64,000 nucleotides of DNA from Pseudomonas ceruminis (GTDB lineage: Bacteria; Pseudomonadota; Gammaproteobacteria; Pseudomonadales; Pseudomonadaceae): assembly GCF_021602025.1 (NCBI RefSeq), contig NZ_BQHW01000006.1:231333-295332 (forward strand), in the 5' to 3' direction. This document shows, one piece after another, positions 9,369 through 18,605 of the stretch. Each line of letters opens with the position of its first letter. Positions within the stretch are counted from its first letter, which is position 1. The notes below the pieces were generated by a model. It ran no database searches and was not told where the DNA came from. It saw only the letters and a list, made by a program, of their open reading frames with translations. Both the position numbers and the translations under genes were made by a program.

Positions 9369-9602
9369 ATGGCAAACTCCCGCAACAAGCCCACCGCCTT
9401 GCCACCAGCGACCCTCGGTGAAGGCTGCCTGGCCCGCTTCGACCCCGACGCCCTGAGCGAGGAAGACGGTACCGACTTCCCCGGCGCTGCCGAGCTCTGG
9501 CGCCAGCTCAACCCGTCTGACGCCGCCAACGCTCCAGCAGCGGCCGCGCCAACAGGCAAACAAACACCGGGCCCCCGGCAAGCAGATAAAAGTAGTAAGT
9601 GA
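9369..9602 (+). CDS. Small hypothetical protein overlapping a convergent gene
   Basis: A 77-residue reading frame starting MANSRNKPTALPP, with GAGGG five bases ahead of its ATG. The first 46 residues are acidic and use the GC-ending codons typical of the neighbours. The C-terminal third is Ala/Pro/Lys-rich and overlaps, in convergent orientation, the last 95 bases of the membrane-protein gene on the other strand. I recognise no domain. It may be a real small Pseudomonas protein whose end has run into its neighbour, or a chance frame. Confidence 0.45.
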   Translation: MANSRNKPTALPPATLGEGCLARFDPDALSEEDGTDFPGAAELWRQLNPSDAANAPAAAAPTGKQTPGPRQADKSSK

Positions 9603-10500
9603 CTGCACGCCAGATCAGGATTGCCGCCGCGGCGGTCGAGCTGCCCACCAGCGGCGAGAGCAGGCTGGCTGATGTCAGCTCGGCAGCACCAGCACCGCCT
9701 GGCAACAGGCTGAACTGCCCGGCGCTGAGCGAAAGCATCTGCACCAGAAAGCTCGGGATCCACGACAATTCCACGCCCAACCCCCTTAACACCAGGTACA
9801 ACACGCTGTAGCGCAGGCTCCAGTGCGCGCAGGTGAGGGTGAATACCAGGGCCAGGGTGCGCTTGGGCAGTTGCCAGGTTTGCGCCAGGGCGTCGATGAA
9901 GTGCAAGAGTTTGCGAGCCCAACGGCGCTTGCGCCGTTCGGACATGCCCACGCGCTGCAGCATCCGCCCGTTGAAGCGCATCACGGCACGCCGGTAACGT
10001 AGCAGCGCGACGATGACTGCTAAGGCCGAGCACAGCAACAGGGCGCTACCTAGCAACATGCTTTCCTGGCTGCGGCCAAGGCTGTGGAACAGGGCGTATC
10101 CGGCAATCGCCAGCATCGCGCAGAAGAAGAACACCAAGTCATTCAACTGATCCATGGCGAACACCGCGCCGCTGCGTGCGGGACCGATACGATCGCGCGC
10201 AAGCAAGGCCATCAGTGCAAGAGGCCCGCCACTACCGCCGGGGGTGGTGCAGATGGCGAACTCTGTGGCCATCACCACGCCGAGGCTGCGCATGTGCCCC
10301 AACCGGGCACCCTGCTGACCGAGCAGCAGGCGCAGGCGTATGGCATTGATGACCCAACAGGTCAATATCATGCCCAGGAGTATGAGCATCAGCCCAGGGT
10401 CGAAGGCCTTGAGCCTGGGTAGCAGTTCGTTGCCGCCCAGCACGGTCGGGACCAGCACTGCAAACAGCAGGGCCAGGCCCAGCCAGCCCAGACGGTTCAT
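9508..10500 (-). CDS. Flippase-like / lysylphosphatidylglycerol-synthase-type membrane protein
   Basis: A 330-residue integral membrane protein with about eight hydrophobic segments, of the UPF0104/AglD/MprF-N family. The MRSLGVVMATEFAICTTPGGSGGPLALMALLARD stretch and the LPGGAGAAELTSASL motif are typical. Members are thought to move or modify lipid-linked sugars or aminoacyl-lipids. It is the last gene of a three-gene leftward operon and starts on an ATGA overlap with the deacetylase stop. Together with the glycosyltransferase and deacetylase this suggests assembly and transbilayer handling of a glycolipid. The exact lipid is unknown. Confidence 0.8.
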   Translation of the reverse strand: MNRLGWLGLALLFAVLVPTVLGGNELLPRLKAFDPGLMLILLGMILTCWVINAIRLRLLLGQQGARLGHMRSLGVVMATEFAICTTPGGSGGPLALMALLARDRIGPARSGAVFAMDQLNDLVFFFCAMLAIAGYALFHSLGRSQESMLLGSALLLCSALAVIVALLRYRRAVMRFNGRMLQRVGMSERRKRRWARKLLHFIDALAQTWQLPKRTLALVFTLTCAHWSLRYSVLYLVLRGLGVELSWIPSFLVQMLSLSAGQFSLLPGGAGAAELTSASLLSPLVGSSTAAAAILIWRAVTYYFYLLAGGPVFVCLLARPLLERWRRQTG

Positions 10501-11261
10501 GCGACCACCTGGCGCTCCAGCCAGGCCGATTTGGTCAGCGGTTCACGGCCTTGCAGCAGCAGGTTGTCGAGCGTGCGCAACCAGTAATGGCGTGATGAGC
10601 GGTGACGCATGTCCACCGGGTGCAGCCCCAGACGCAAGGTTTCTGCCGCACGCCAGCGCCTGCACTGCCAGTCACAGACCACCCGCGACACGCCACGGCG
10701 CCAGGCGCTGCGGGCACTCCACACAAGGCCGGGGGCATCGAACGCGGTAAAGTCCGGCAAGCGGTACAGGTGCTGTGGCGTGCTGGTATAACGCAACGGC
10801 AGCTGGCGCAAGGCCTGGCGCGTGCCTTCGCTCATCAGCCAGGCAGGGGCGACGAACCCGGATACCGGCCACCCCTGCCGGGCAAACAACGCCAGGCCTT
10901 CTTCCAGGCGCTGCAAGGCTTGCGCCTGGTCGAGCCCATAGAATTCACCCTCATGGGTATAGATGCGGCGCATGAAATACTCACCCAGCCCCCCGGGTGC
11001 AGGCCCGTCGTCGGCATGGAAAAAACCGTGCAGCGCGAGCTCGTCGCCCCGTGCCAGGCGCTTTTCCAGTAGGCGGCAAAAGCTGGGGGACTGCGCCAGT
11101 GGATTGCGGTGATGGAAGTCGGGCACCACCAGCCAGGTCATGGGCACATTGCCCATTTCATCCACCGCCTGCACGAACGGCTGGTAGTCCGGCCAGGTTT
11201 CTGGCGCGATGTCGTGCAGCACCAGCATCAGGCTGCGCGGTGCGTCATTACCCTCAGCCAT
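10497..11261 (-). CDS. DUF2334-type polysaccharide deacetylase-like protein
   Basis: A 254-residue protein with the features of the carbohydrate esterase 4-like DUF2334 family: a start with LVLHDIAPETWPDYQPF (metal-binding Asp), GDELALHGFFHADD (the HGxxH metal pair) near residue 75, and GFVAPAWLMSE further on. Such enzymes remove N-acetyl groups from glycans. It overlaps the glycosyltransferase upstream by eight bases and the membrane protein downstream by four, so translation is likely coupled. The target sugar is not evident; no signal peptide is seen, so a cytoplasmic lipid-linked sugar is the simplest substrate. Confidence 0.8.
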   Translation of the reverse strand: MAEGNDAPRSLMLVLHDIAPETWPDYQPFVQAVDEMGNVPMTWLVVPDFHHRNPLAQSPSFCRLLEKRLARGDELALHGFFHADDGPAPGGLGEYFMRRIYTHEGEFYGLDQAQALQRLEEGLALFARQGWPVSGFVAPAWLMSEGTRQALRQLPLRYTSTPQHLYRLPDFTAFDAPGLVWSARSAWRRGVSRVVCDWQCRRWRAAETLRLGLHPVDMRHRSSRHYWLRTLDNLLLQGREPLTKSAWLERQVVA

Positions 11262-12375
11262 GGGCGCGCACCTTCGTCTCGTGGCCCAGTACGGCCTGAT
11301 AGTGCTGCAGCAGGCCGTTGACGACGTTGTCCCAGGAATAATGCTGCTCTACATGTTGGCGCGCCTGAGCGCCGAGCTTGCGTACCCCTTCCTCGAAGGC
11401 TTCGCGCACTGCCGTGGCCATGGCCAGGCCATCATTGGCGCGGCACAGGCGCCCGCACTGCTCGTTGACGATTTCACCGAAGGCGCCTGCACGTACTGCG
11501 ACCACCGGTGTCCCGCTGGCCATGGCTTCGAGGATGACCAGGCCGAACGTTTCCTGGTCGCCGGCATGCACCAGCAGGTCGGCGCTGGCCACCAGGCGGG
11601 CGACCTCCGGGAGTGTGCAGAAACGGTCGATCACGCTGACGTTGTCGGGTACGTTGGCCGGCATGTTGGAGCCCACCAGCAACAGGTGGTAAGGGCGGCC
11701 AAGGCGCTGCATGCAGTCGAGCAATATGGGCAGGTTCTTTTCCCGTGAGCCACGGCCAGCGAAGACCAGCAGCCGGCTGGTGTCGGGGATGCCCAGCTCG
11801 GCACGCAACTGCAGGTCACGGTGCATGGGGTTGAAGGTGGCCAGGTCGACGCCCAGGCGCTGTACATGCACATCGCGCACGCCCAGGCGGCGCAGTTTGT
11901 CGGCCATGACCTGGCTGGGGGCGAGCACCCGGTCGAAATTGCCGTACAGCTTGCTGACATAGGCTTCCACATTGGGTGTGAACCAGTTGCCCATGCGATT
12001 GCTCACCAGCAACGGCAGGTCGGAATGGTAGAAGCCAATCACGGGTACATCGAGCTGGCGCCGCGCTTCCAGCGCCGCCCAGGCGGTCAGGTAGGGGTCG
12101 CCGACTTCGATCAGGTCAGGCTTTAGGCGGCGCAGCACATTGCACCAGGGGGCCAGCCGCACCGGGAATCGGTAGCCGTTGCCAAAGGGCAGGGGAGGGG
12201 CTGGGACCTGGTAGATGCCATCGGCGTGGCGCGCGCTGGCGCCAGGGATCAAAAGGCTGTGGCGTACGCCCTGAAGGGCGCCGAGGCGATGGTGTTTGGC
12301 ATCAAGATAAGTACGTACGCCGCCACTGGCGGGGGCGTAGAACATGGTGATGTCAGCGATGTGCACGATCAGCAT
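11254..12375 (-). CDS. Glycosyltransferase family 4
   Basis: A 373-residue GT-B glycosyltransferase. The N-terminal acceptor domain begins MLIVHIADITMFYAPASGGVRTYL with the GG loop typical of GT4, and the donor-binding domain carries LLVFAGRGSREKNLPILLD near residue 205 and the EX7E motif ETFGLVILEAMASGTPVV near 290. It is most like MgtA-type mannosyl or glucosyl transferases that act on a lipid. It heads the operon with the deacetylase and flippase-like genes. The ATG at 12375 follows a GGGATG-type site. I cannot tell the donor or acceptor. Confidence 0.85.
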   Translation of the reverse strand: MLIVHIADITMFYAPASGGVRTYLDAKHHRLGALQGVRHSLLIPGASARHADGIYQVPAPPLPFGNGYRFPVRLAPWCNVLRRLKPDLIEVGDPYLTAWAALEARRQLDVPVIGFYHSDLPLLVSNRMGNWFTPNVEAYVSKLYGNFDRVLAPSQVMADKLRRLGVRDVHVQRLGVDLATFNPMHRDLQLRAELGIPDTSRLLVFAGRGSREKNLPILLDCMQRLGRPYHLLLVGSNMPANVPDNVSVIDRFCTLPEVARLVASADLLVHAGDQETFGLVILEAMASGTPVVAVRAGAFGEIVNEQCGRLCRANDGLAMATAVREAFEEGVRKLGAQARQHVEQHYSWDNVVNGLLQHYQAVLGHETKVRAHG

Positions 12376-12496
12376 CCCTCCGGGATCGTCTTCGGGTCTG
12401 TCATCCGGCTGTAATGGGCCGGCGATGACGCGCCTAAAGGTTGACCTTCCTGAAGGATAGTTTGTTCGGTTGGATTAGCTGTGAGCTTCACGCTAC

Positions 12497-12570
12497 AAGC
12501 TACAAGCTACCAGTAGGGCGAGGCAGCGCCTGCGCCTGACTTGAGCCTTGAAGCTTGTAGCCTGTAGCTT
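12497..12570. repeat. Inverted repeat of the aagctacaagctac type downstream of mcpG
   Basis: The arm aagctacaagctac (12497-12510) faces gtagcctgtagctt (12557-12570), 14 bp with one mismatch and a 46-base loop. Extra partial copies of gctacaag lie beside the left arm. It lies in the 199-base gap between the mcpG stop and the glycosyltransferase start. Similar AGCT-rich repeats occur between genes in Pseudomonas; it may act as a terminator for mcpG. Confidence 0.55.
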
Positions 12571-12574
12571 GGCT

Positions 12575-14449
12575 TCAGATCCGGAAGCTGCCCACCAGAT
12601 GCTTCAGGCGGGTGGCCTGCTGCTCGAGGTCCGAGCAGGCCCGCAGGGTAGCCTGCAGGTTCTCGACACCTTCCTGGTTGAGCATGTTGATCTCGTTGAT
12701 ATCCATGTTGATGGAGTCGACCACGGCGGTCTGTTCCTCAGTGGCTGTGGCCACCGACTGGTTCATGCCGTCGATCTCACCAATACGCACGGTCACGCTG
12801 TCCAGGCGTTCGCCGGCCTGGTTGGCGATCTGCACGCTGTCCTGGCTGTGGCGCTGGCTCTGGCCCATGGTGTCGACCGACTCGCGGGCACCCACCTGCA
12901 GTTCTTCAATCATGGTTTGCACCTGCTGCGCCGATTCCTGAGTACGGTGCGCCAGGTTGCGCACCTCGTCAGCCACCACGGCGAAACCACGCCCCGCTTC
13001 ACCGGCGCGGGCCGCTTCGATCGCGGCATTGAGTGCCAGCAGGTTGGTCTGCTGGGAAATGCTGGTGATCACCTCGAGGATCTGTCCGATGTTCACGGTC
13101 TTGCTGTTGAGCGTCTCGATATGGGCGCTGGAGGTGACGATCAGGTCGGACAGCCGATTCATCGCAGCGATATTGCGCTCCACCACCTGCTGCCCTTCTT
13201 CGGCCAACAGGCGCGCCGAGCTGGCATGCTGAGAGGCCTGAGCGGCATTGCCAGCGATTTCCTGGGCGGCAGCGCCCAGTTCGTTGATGGCCGCGGCCAC
13301 ACTGTTGGTGCGGTTGGATTGCTCGTCGGAGTTGGCCATCGACGAGTTGGAGGCGCTGATTACCCGCAGCGCCACTTCATTGACCTGTTCGGTGGCAGAG
13401 GACACTTCGGTGATCGAGCTGTGGATGCGCTCGACGAACCGGTTGAAGGCAGTGCCGAGGATGCCGAACTCGTCGTGGTTGTGGATCTTCAGGCGCTTGG
13501 TCAGGTCGCCTTCGCCTTCGGCAATGTCTTCCATGGCGCGGGTCATGGTCAGCAATGGCTGCATCAGGGCACGGATCAGCAGGCCCAGCAGACCGATGAT
13601 GATGACCACCGCGACGACGGTGGCAATCACCGCCGAGGTGCGGAAGGTGCTGAGCATGGCAAATGCCTTGTCCTTATCTACCGACAGGCCGATGTACCAG
13701 TTGGCCGATGGCAGGCCCTTGATGGGGGTGAAGGTCAGCAGGCGCGTCTGGCCGTCGACCTGCACTTCGGTCAGCTCACCCGAGAGTTTGGGGGTGTGCT
13801 GCGGAAACTGGTCCGACAGCGACTTCATGACCAGCGCCTTGTCCGGGTGGACCAGGATCTTGCCCTGGTCGTTGACCAGGAAGGCGTAACCCATGCCGCC
13901 GAAGTTCAGCGAGTTGATGATTTGCACCAGGCCGTCCAGGTCCAGGTCGCCGCCGACGACGCCGACGCTGGAGGCCACTTTGCTGATGATGCCAATGACC
14001 ATCTTGTTGGTGGTCAGGTCGATGTAAGGCTCGGTGAGCAGGGCGCCCTGAGCGTTCATGCCGTCCTTGTACCAGGGGCGGGGGCGCGGGTCGTAGCCGT
14101 CAGGCATCTTGGTGTCGGGGCGCACGCTGAAGCCGCCGTCGACCTTGCCCAGGTAGACGGTGAGGAAGCTGGAGATCAAGGCGTTCTGGCCCATCAGCGT
14201 TTCGGCGTTGGCAGGTTGCAGGGCGATGTTCTGCGACAGGTTCTCGATCAGCTTGATACGGCCTTCGAGCAGGTTGCGAATATTGTTCGAAGTGGAGGTG
14301 CCCATTTCAGCCAGATAATTCTCCAGGTTTTCGCGGAGCGCATTACGCTGGAGATAATCGTTGTAAAGGGTGAAAAGGCTGAAGGCGAGTATCACGATCA
14401 GTGAGGCGGCCAATAGGATTTTGTGGCTGAAACGCAGGCTTTTGTTCAT
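12575..14449 (-). CDS. mcpG: Methyl-accepting chemotaxis protein with dCACHE ligand domain
   Basis: A 624-residue transmembrane chemoreceptor. A first membrane helix (residues 10-30) and a second near 270-295 flank a periplasmic dCACHE domain containing [20 protein letters not shown] and VVGGDLDLD, the residues of the amine/amino-acid recognition motif. A HAMP region and a long cytoplasmic signalling domain follow, with the hairpin tip [37 protein letters not shown]. By remembered position and domain it matches McpG, the gamma-aminobutyrate receptor of P. putida KT2440. The frame remains open upstream to 14890 but would then overlap the divergent ATPase gene; ATG 14449 gives the proper signal-anchor start. 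Confidence 0.88.
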   Translation of the reverse strand: MNKSLRFSHKILLAASLIVILAFSLFTLYNDYLQRNALRENLENYLAEMGTSTSNNIRNLLEGRIKLIENLSQNIALQPANAETLMGQNALISSFLTVYLGKVDGGFSVRPDTKMPDGYDPRPRPWYKDGMNAQGALLTEPYIDLTTNKMVIGIISKVASSVGVVGGDLDLDGLVQIINSLNFGGMGYAFLVNDQGKILVHPDKALVMKSLSDQFPQHTPKLSGELTEVQVDGQTRLLTFTPIKGLPSANWYIGLSVDKDKAFAMLSTFRTSAVIATVVAVVIIIGLLGLLIRALMQPLLTMTRAMEDIAEGEGDLTKRLKIHNHDEFGILGTAFNRFVERIHSSITEVSSATEQVNEVALRVISASNSSMANSDEQSNRTNSVAAAINELGAAAQEIAGNAAQASQHASSARLLAEEGQQVVERNIAAMNRLSDLIVTSSAHIETLNSKTVNIGQILEVITSISQQTNLLALNAAIEAARAGEAGRGFAVVADEVRNLAHRTQESAQQVQTMIEELQVGARESVDTMGQSQRHSQDSVQIANQAGERLDSVTVRIGEIDGMNQSVATATEEQTAVVDSINMDINEINMLNQEGVENLQATLRACSDLEQQATRLKHLVGSFRI

Positions 14450-14615
14450 GACGTAATCGATTCCGCTAAGGTTTTTATCGGGCGTTCGCACGAATACAGC
14501 TATAAAACAGTGCAACATCCCGGGACGTCCTTTTGGGTTGTTCCTGTCTTCAAAGGCAATATCACCCCGAGGTATCGGCCGAAATGCGGTAAAGCTTGAG
14601 TAGAGGATTGAAAAG

Positions 14616-16088
14616 ATGTCGGAATCTTCGGACTTAGTTGTAGGAGGCGGCCTTGATGGCCAGCCCATCAAGCAAGCCATGCGCCTGGCAAATCGCCATG
14701 GGCTGGTTGCCGGTGCCACCGGCACGGGTAAGACCGTGACCTTGCAGCACCTGGCGGAAAGTTTCAGTGATGCGGGCGTGGCGGTGTTTGCGGCGGATGT
14801 GAAAGGTGACCTGTGCGGGCTCGGCGCGGCCGGTTCGCCGCAGGGCAAGGTGGCCGAGCGGATTGCCGGCATGCCCTGGCTGGGGTACACCCCGCAGGCC
14901 TATCCGGTAACCCTGTGGGATATTGCCGGGCAATCGGGCCACCCATTGCGCACCACCCTCAGCGAAATGGGGCCGCTGCTGCTGGGCAATCTGCTGGAGC
15001 TGACCGACAGCCAGCAGGCGGCCCTTTACGCAGCGTTCAAGGTGGCCGATCGAGAAGGCCTTTTATTGCTGGACTTGAAGGACCTCAAGGCGCTGCTCGC
15101 GCACCTTAAAGACAACCCACAGTTGTTAGGTGAAGACAGTGCGCTGATGACCTCTGCCTCGACCCAGGCGCTGTTGCGGCGCCTGGCAACTTTGGAACAG
15201 CAAGGTGCCGAAGCGCTGTTCGGCGAGCCGGCGCTGCAACTGGAAGACCTTCTGCGGCCCGAGGGTGACGGCCGTGGCCGGATCCATTTACTGGATGCCA
15301 GCCGGCTGGTGCATGAGGCGCCCAAGGTCTATGCCACCTTCCTGCTGTGGTTGCTGGCCGAGTTGTTCGAGCAGTTGCCGGAGCGCGGGGATGCTGACAA
15401 ACCAGTACTGGCGTTGTTTTTCGACGAAGCCCATCTGCTGTTCAATGGTACGCCCAAGGCGCTGCAGGACCGTTTGGAGCAGGTGGTACGGCTGATTCGC
15501 TCCAAGGGTGTCGGTGTGTATTTCGTCACCCAGTCGCCGGGTGATCTGCCAGATACCGTGCTGGCTCAGTTGGGCTTGCGTATTCAGCATGGCTTGAGGG
15601 CATTCACCGCCAGGGAGCAGAAGTCGCTCAGGGCCGTGGCCGACGGCTTCCGTCCTAACCCGGCCTTCGACACCCTGGCGGTGCTGACCGAGCTGGGTAT
15701 AGGCGAGGCGCTGGTGGGTACCTTGGAGGAAAAGGGCACGCCGGCGATGGTGCAGCGCGTCCTGATCGCGCCGCCGCAGTCGCGTATAGGCCCATTGAGT
15801 GCGACCGAGCGCACGGCGTTGATCGCTGCGTCACCTTTGCTGGGGCGTTATGACAAACCTATCGACCGGGAGTCGGCCTACGAAATGCTCACCCAGCGCA
15901 AGAGAGAGCCCGTGGAGCCTGCGCCGGTGCCGAAGGCAGAAGAAAGCCTGGCCGACAAGGCGGGGGAGTTTCTGCAGAGTGCGGCTGGGCAGGCGATCAA
16001 GTCCGCGGTGCGCCAGGCAGCCAATCAGCTGGGGCGGCAGTTGGTGCGTGGGCTGATGGGGTCGTTGCTGGGGGGCAAGAAGCGGTAA
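14616..16088 (+). CDS. HerA-like / DUF853 ATPase
   Basis: A 490-residue P-loop ATPase of the DUF853 (YjgR) family. Walker A is GATGTGKT at residues 33-40, Walker B is [12 protein letters not shown] near 270, and the sensor region [20 protein letters not shown] near 297 is typical of HerA/FtsK-type motors. A C-terminal Ala/Gln-rich amphipathic tail ends [11 protein letters not shown]. Family members are widespread in proteobacteria with no settled role; no nuclease partner such as NurA is adjacent, so I see no sign that it is a defence or repair operon. AGAGGA lies nine bases before the ATG. Confidence 0.85.
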   Translation: MSESSDLVVGGGLDGQPIKQAMRLANRHGLVAGATGTGKTVTLQHLAESFSDAGVAVFAADVKGDLCGLGAAGSPQGKVAERIAGMPWLGYTPQAYPVTLWDIAGQSGHPLRTTLSEMGPLLLGNLLELTDSQQAALYAAFKVADREGLLLLDLKDLKALLAHLKDNPQLLGEDSALMTSASTQALLRRLATLEQQGAEALFGEPALQLEDLLRPEGDGRGRIHLLDASRLVHEAPKVYATFLLWLLAELFEQLPERGDADKPVLALFFDEAHLLFNGTPKALQDRLEQVVRLIRSKGVGVYFVTQSPGDLPDTVLAQLGLRIQHGLRAFTAREQKSLRAVADGFRPNPAFDTLAVLTELGIGEALVGTLEEKGTPAMVQRVLIAPPQSRIGPLSATERTALIAASPLLGRYDKPIDRESAYEMLTQRKREPVEPAPVPKAEESLADKAGEFLQSAAGQAIKSAVRQAANQLGRQLVRGLMGSLLGGKKR

Positions 16089-16104
16089 TCGCCAGCGCTT
16101 GCTC

Positions 16105-16134
16105 AAAAAAAAGGCGCCTCGCAAGGCGCCTTTT
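16105..16134. terminator. Bidirectional rho-independent terminator
   Basis: A ggcgcc/ggcgcc stem with a 6-base loop and A and T tails lies between the convergent ATPase and phosphate-transporter genes. Confidence 0.85.
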
Positions 16135-16150
16135 CTGTTGGAGCGGTGAC

Positions 16151-17623
16151 TCAGCCAAGCGCCTTGGACGCCAGCCAGAACAGGCCGGCTGCCAGGCCCA
16201 TCGATGCCGGCAGGGTCAGCACCCAGGCCAGCAGGATGGTTTTCACGGTGCCGCCCTGCAGGCCGCTCTTGTTGGCGACCATGGTGCCGGCCACGCCGGA
16301 GGACAGCACATGGGTAGTGGAAACCGGCAAGGCGAAGACGTTGGCCATGCCGATGGCGCACGCCGCGGTGATCTGCGCCGACATGCCTTGGGCGTAGGTC
16401 ATGCCCTGTTTGCCGATCTTCTCGCCTACGGTCAGTACCACGCGCTTCCAGCCGACCATGGTGCCCAGGCCCAAGGCCAGGGCTACGGCCACGATCACCC
16501 AGAAGGGCGCATATTCGGTGGTGGCGGTGAGGTCTTTACGCAGCTTGTCGAGATCAGCCTTTTCACGCGCATCCAGGCCTGGGAGCTTGCCGACCTTCTT
16601 CGCCGTGTCGTCCAGGCACAGCAGGTAGCGGCGTACTTCGACGCGCTTTTCAGCATCCAGGGCGCGGTAATCGGTCACGCCTTGCAGCGAGGACTGCAGT
16701 GCGGCGATGGTCGGCTCGGTTTGTTGCGGGTTGCAACTGAACTGCTCTGGCAGGTCGCTGGACTGCGCCTTGCCCAGGGCCAGGAACTCGCCCAGGGTGG
16801 CGGCGTTACGCTGGTAGAACTGGCTCAGGTGCATCGTCGCATCGCGGGTGCGCTCGATCTGGTAGGTGGTGCTGTTCAGGTCGAGCACAAACTTGGCCGG
16901 TACGATGCCGATCAGCACCAGCATGATCAGGCCGATGCCTTTCTGACCATCGTTGGAACCGTGCACGAAGCTTACGCCCATTGCCGAAATCACCAGCACC
17001 AGGCGGTTCCAGAACGGCGGGTGCTTCTTGTCGTCGAGCTTGCGACGCTGTTCGGGCGTCTTGTGCATCTTCGACAGCGGGCGCCACCACTTGAGGCCGA
17101 TCAGCACCAGCGCAGCAATGGCGAAGCCGGCCATGGGCGAGACCACCAGCGACATGGCGATGTCGATCGCCTTCTGCCAGTTGACGCCGTCACCCAGGGG
17201 AATGTCGTTGATCAGCGCGTTGGCCAGGCCTACGCCGAGGATCGAACCGATCAGGGTATGCGAGCTGGAGGCGGGGATACCAAAGTACCAGGTGCCCAGG
17301 TTCCAGGTAATGGCTGCAGCCAGTAACGAGAAGACCATGGCCAAGCCATACCCGGTATTCACATTGATCAGCAGTTCGACCGGGAGCAGGTGAACGATGG
17401 CGTAGGCCACCCCGACACCACCGAGCAGAACGCCGAGGAAGTTGAACACCCCGGAGAAGAACACGGCCAGGTGTGGTGGCATGGCTTTGGTATAGATGAC
17501 GGTGGCTACCGCGTTGGCGGTGTCATGAAAGCCATTGATGAACTCGAATGCGAGCACGAAGGTCAGGGCAAGCAGCAGGCTCACCAATACCCAGGCATCC
17601 AGTCCGCTGAATAAATCGATCAT
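16151..17623 (-). CDS. pit: Inorganic phosphate transporter, Pit family
   Basis: A 490-residue low-affinity metal-phosphate:proton symporter. The two inverted PiT repeats show FEFINGFHDTANAVATVIYT near residue 26 and FVHGSNDGQKGIGLIMLVLIG near 218, with a large soluble loop between residues 260 and 410 and the last helices carrying ALPVSTTHVLSSGVAGTM. Length matches Pseudomonas PitA-like proteins. No PhoU-like DUF47 gene precedes it. The ATG at 17623 gives the conserved MIDLFSGLDAWVL start; upstream codons in frame are not transporter-like. Confidence 0.92.
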   Translation of the reverse strand: MIDLFSGLDAWVLVSLLLALTFVLAFEFINGFHDTANAVATVIYTKAMPPHLAVFFSGVFNFLGVLLGGVGVAYAIVHLLPVELLINVNTGYGLAMVFSLLAAAITWNLGTWYFGIPASSSHTLIGSILGVGLANALINDIPLGDGVNWQKAIDIAMSLVVSPMAGFAIAALVLIGLKWWRPLSKMHKTPEQRRKLDDKKHPPFWNRLVLVISAMGVSFVHGSNDGQKGIGLIMLVLIGIVPAKFVLDLNSTTYQIERTRDATMHLSQFYQRNAATLGEFLALGKAQSSDLPEQFSCNPQQTEPTIAALQSSLQGVTDYRALDAEKRVEVRRYLLCLDDTAKKVGKLPGLDAREKADLDKLRKDLTATTEYAPFWVIVAVALALGLGTMVGWKRVVLTVGEKIGKQGMTYAQGMSAQITAACAIGMANVFALPVSTTHVLSSGVAGTMVANKSGLQGGTVKTILLAWVLTLPASMGLAAGLFWLASKALG

Positions 17624-17935
17624 GAAGGTTGTCTGGCGGTCATAGGGGGGCCGGATTATGCCAGAAAACCTTGGCAATCGATGCACCCGCTGCTGACCGA
17701 TGGCAGCGTTGCAAATGGCTTCAGGCGGCGGCAGTCGCCCCGTTAAAGCCAAAAACCTTCCGCTAAAAAAACCGAAAACAGCAAAAAATCTTCAAACGTC
17801 TGAGAATGAGCCGTTGCGGCTAGAGTTCAAACGGTTGTATGAAATTTGTATAAATCCATTTCATCCTCAGCCTTTCGGTAAGGATAAGCCGCGTCGTGGG
17901 CAACGGCCCGCGACGCAGTGGCGGTGAGCGACGGC

Positions 17936-18136
17936 TCAGGATTCCTCGCTGCGCAGCTCCTTTTCCATTTTTTCCAGTTCCTGGCTGAAGGCCTGGTCCT
18001 GAACCGTGGCACGTTTGCGCCAGGGTTTGCGTTCAGGGTCCGGTTGAGCGGCATAGGTGGTGACCTCACCACCGTAAACTTCCTTGTAACGTTCAGCCTG
18101 GCGCTCAAGTTCCGCGCGCAGTTCATCTTTCGTCAC
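17936..18136 (-). CDS. Small conserved hypothetical protein, helical and charged
   Basis: A 66-residue acidic/basic protein starting [19 protein letters not shown], predicted to be two amphipathic helices separated by a Pro/Arg-rich linker ([13 protein letters not shown]). I recall similar short proteins next to pcaR in other P. putida strains, but no function. Its ATG is preceded by a weak AGGTACTAC-type site. The codon usage matches its neighbours. Confidence 0.7.
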   Translation of the reverse strand: MTKDELRAELERQAERYKEVYGGEVTTYAAQPDPERKPWRKRATVQDQAFSQELEKMEKELRSEES

Positions 18137-18425
18137 AGTAGTACCTAAATAAGTAGAAGGGTCGATGCCCCTGCAGGTGCAAGTTGCCCATGCGCATGAT
18201 GCGCCAGTTGGCGGATAAGCCCAGGCGGGTGCTTCTATTACCGGGCCAGTTGATCCGGGCCAGCACTAGCGATTATAGCAATCGGCAAATCGCCAAACAG
18301 CGTTATTTACCCATGCTGACATCAAGTGACAGAAGTTGTCCGGTAGGTGCCTGCCCGTGCAAAGTTTGAGCGAACCGTGGAGGGAAAGTTCGTGACGGTT
18401 GAAGGCAAGGCAGCGCGTAATGAAA
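18137..18425. other. Intergenic stretch with no gene seen
   Basis: About 290 bases between the small hypothetical gene and an orphan terminator. The stretch upstream of the small gene's start has AT-rich segments consistent with its promoter. I see no ORF with a good ribosome site and no clear repeat. Confidence 0.4.
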
Positions 18426-18513
18426 AACGGCCTCGCACAAGGCGAGGCCGTTGCCTGGGGACTTCTACGGTGGGTACCTGACCAGTCTCTCCAAAGAAGC
18501 CACAAGTGGCAGG
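18426..18513 (-). ncRNA. Candidate small RNA with its own promoter and terminator
   Basis: Read leftwards, a hairpin aacggcctcgc/gcgaggccgtt (18426-18452) is followed by five T residues, a proper rho-independent terminator, yet no gene reads into it from the right: pcaR starts at 18606 in the other direction. About 70 bases upstream on the minus strand lie TTGACC (18540-18545) and TATACC (18519-18524), spaced 15 bases. A short inner hairpin gccacttgtggc is also present. This would give an RNA of about 85-90 nt. The spacing is short of the ideal and the start point is inferred. Confidence 0.4.
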
Positions 18514-18547
18514 AGAAAGGTATAAGCAAACGTGTCAGCGGTCAATT

Positions 18548-18579
18548 GCGATTATCGGCCGTTTGTTCGATAATCGCAC
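18548..18579. promoter_or_regulatory. PcaR-type operator upstream of pcaR
   Basis: gcgattatc (18548-18556) faces gataatcgc (18569-18577), and the right half is the 15-mer gttcgataatcgcac at 18565-18579. The same 15-mer occurs before pcaI. The operator lies 27 bases before the pcaR start and probably mediates autoregulation. Confidence 0.7.
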
Positions 18580-18605
18580 GAGGCTGCGATTTTTTGAGGT
18601 GAGCG

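Noticed and set aside
12497-12570. Insertion-sequence end
   Set aside because: No transposase nearby and the arms are short with an AGCT-rich pattern common between genes in Pseudomonas.
14616-16088. Defence-island HerA system
   Set aside because: The DUF853 ATPase lacks a nuclease or SIR2 partner and is flanked by housekeeping genes; its codon use is native.
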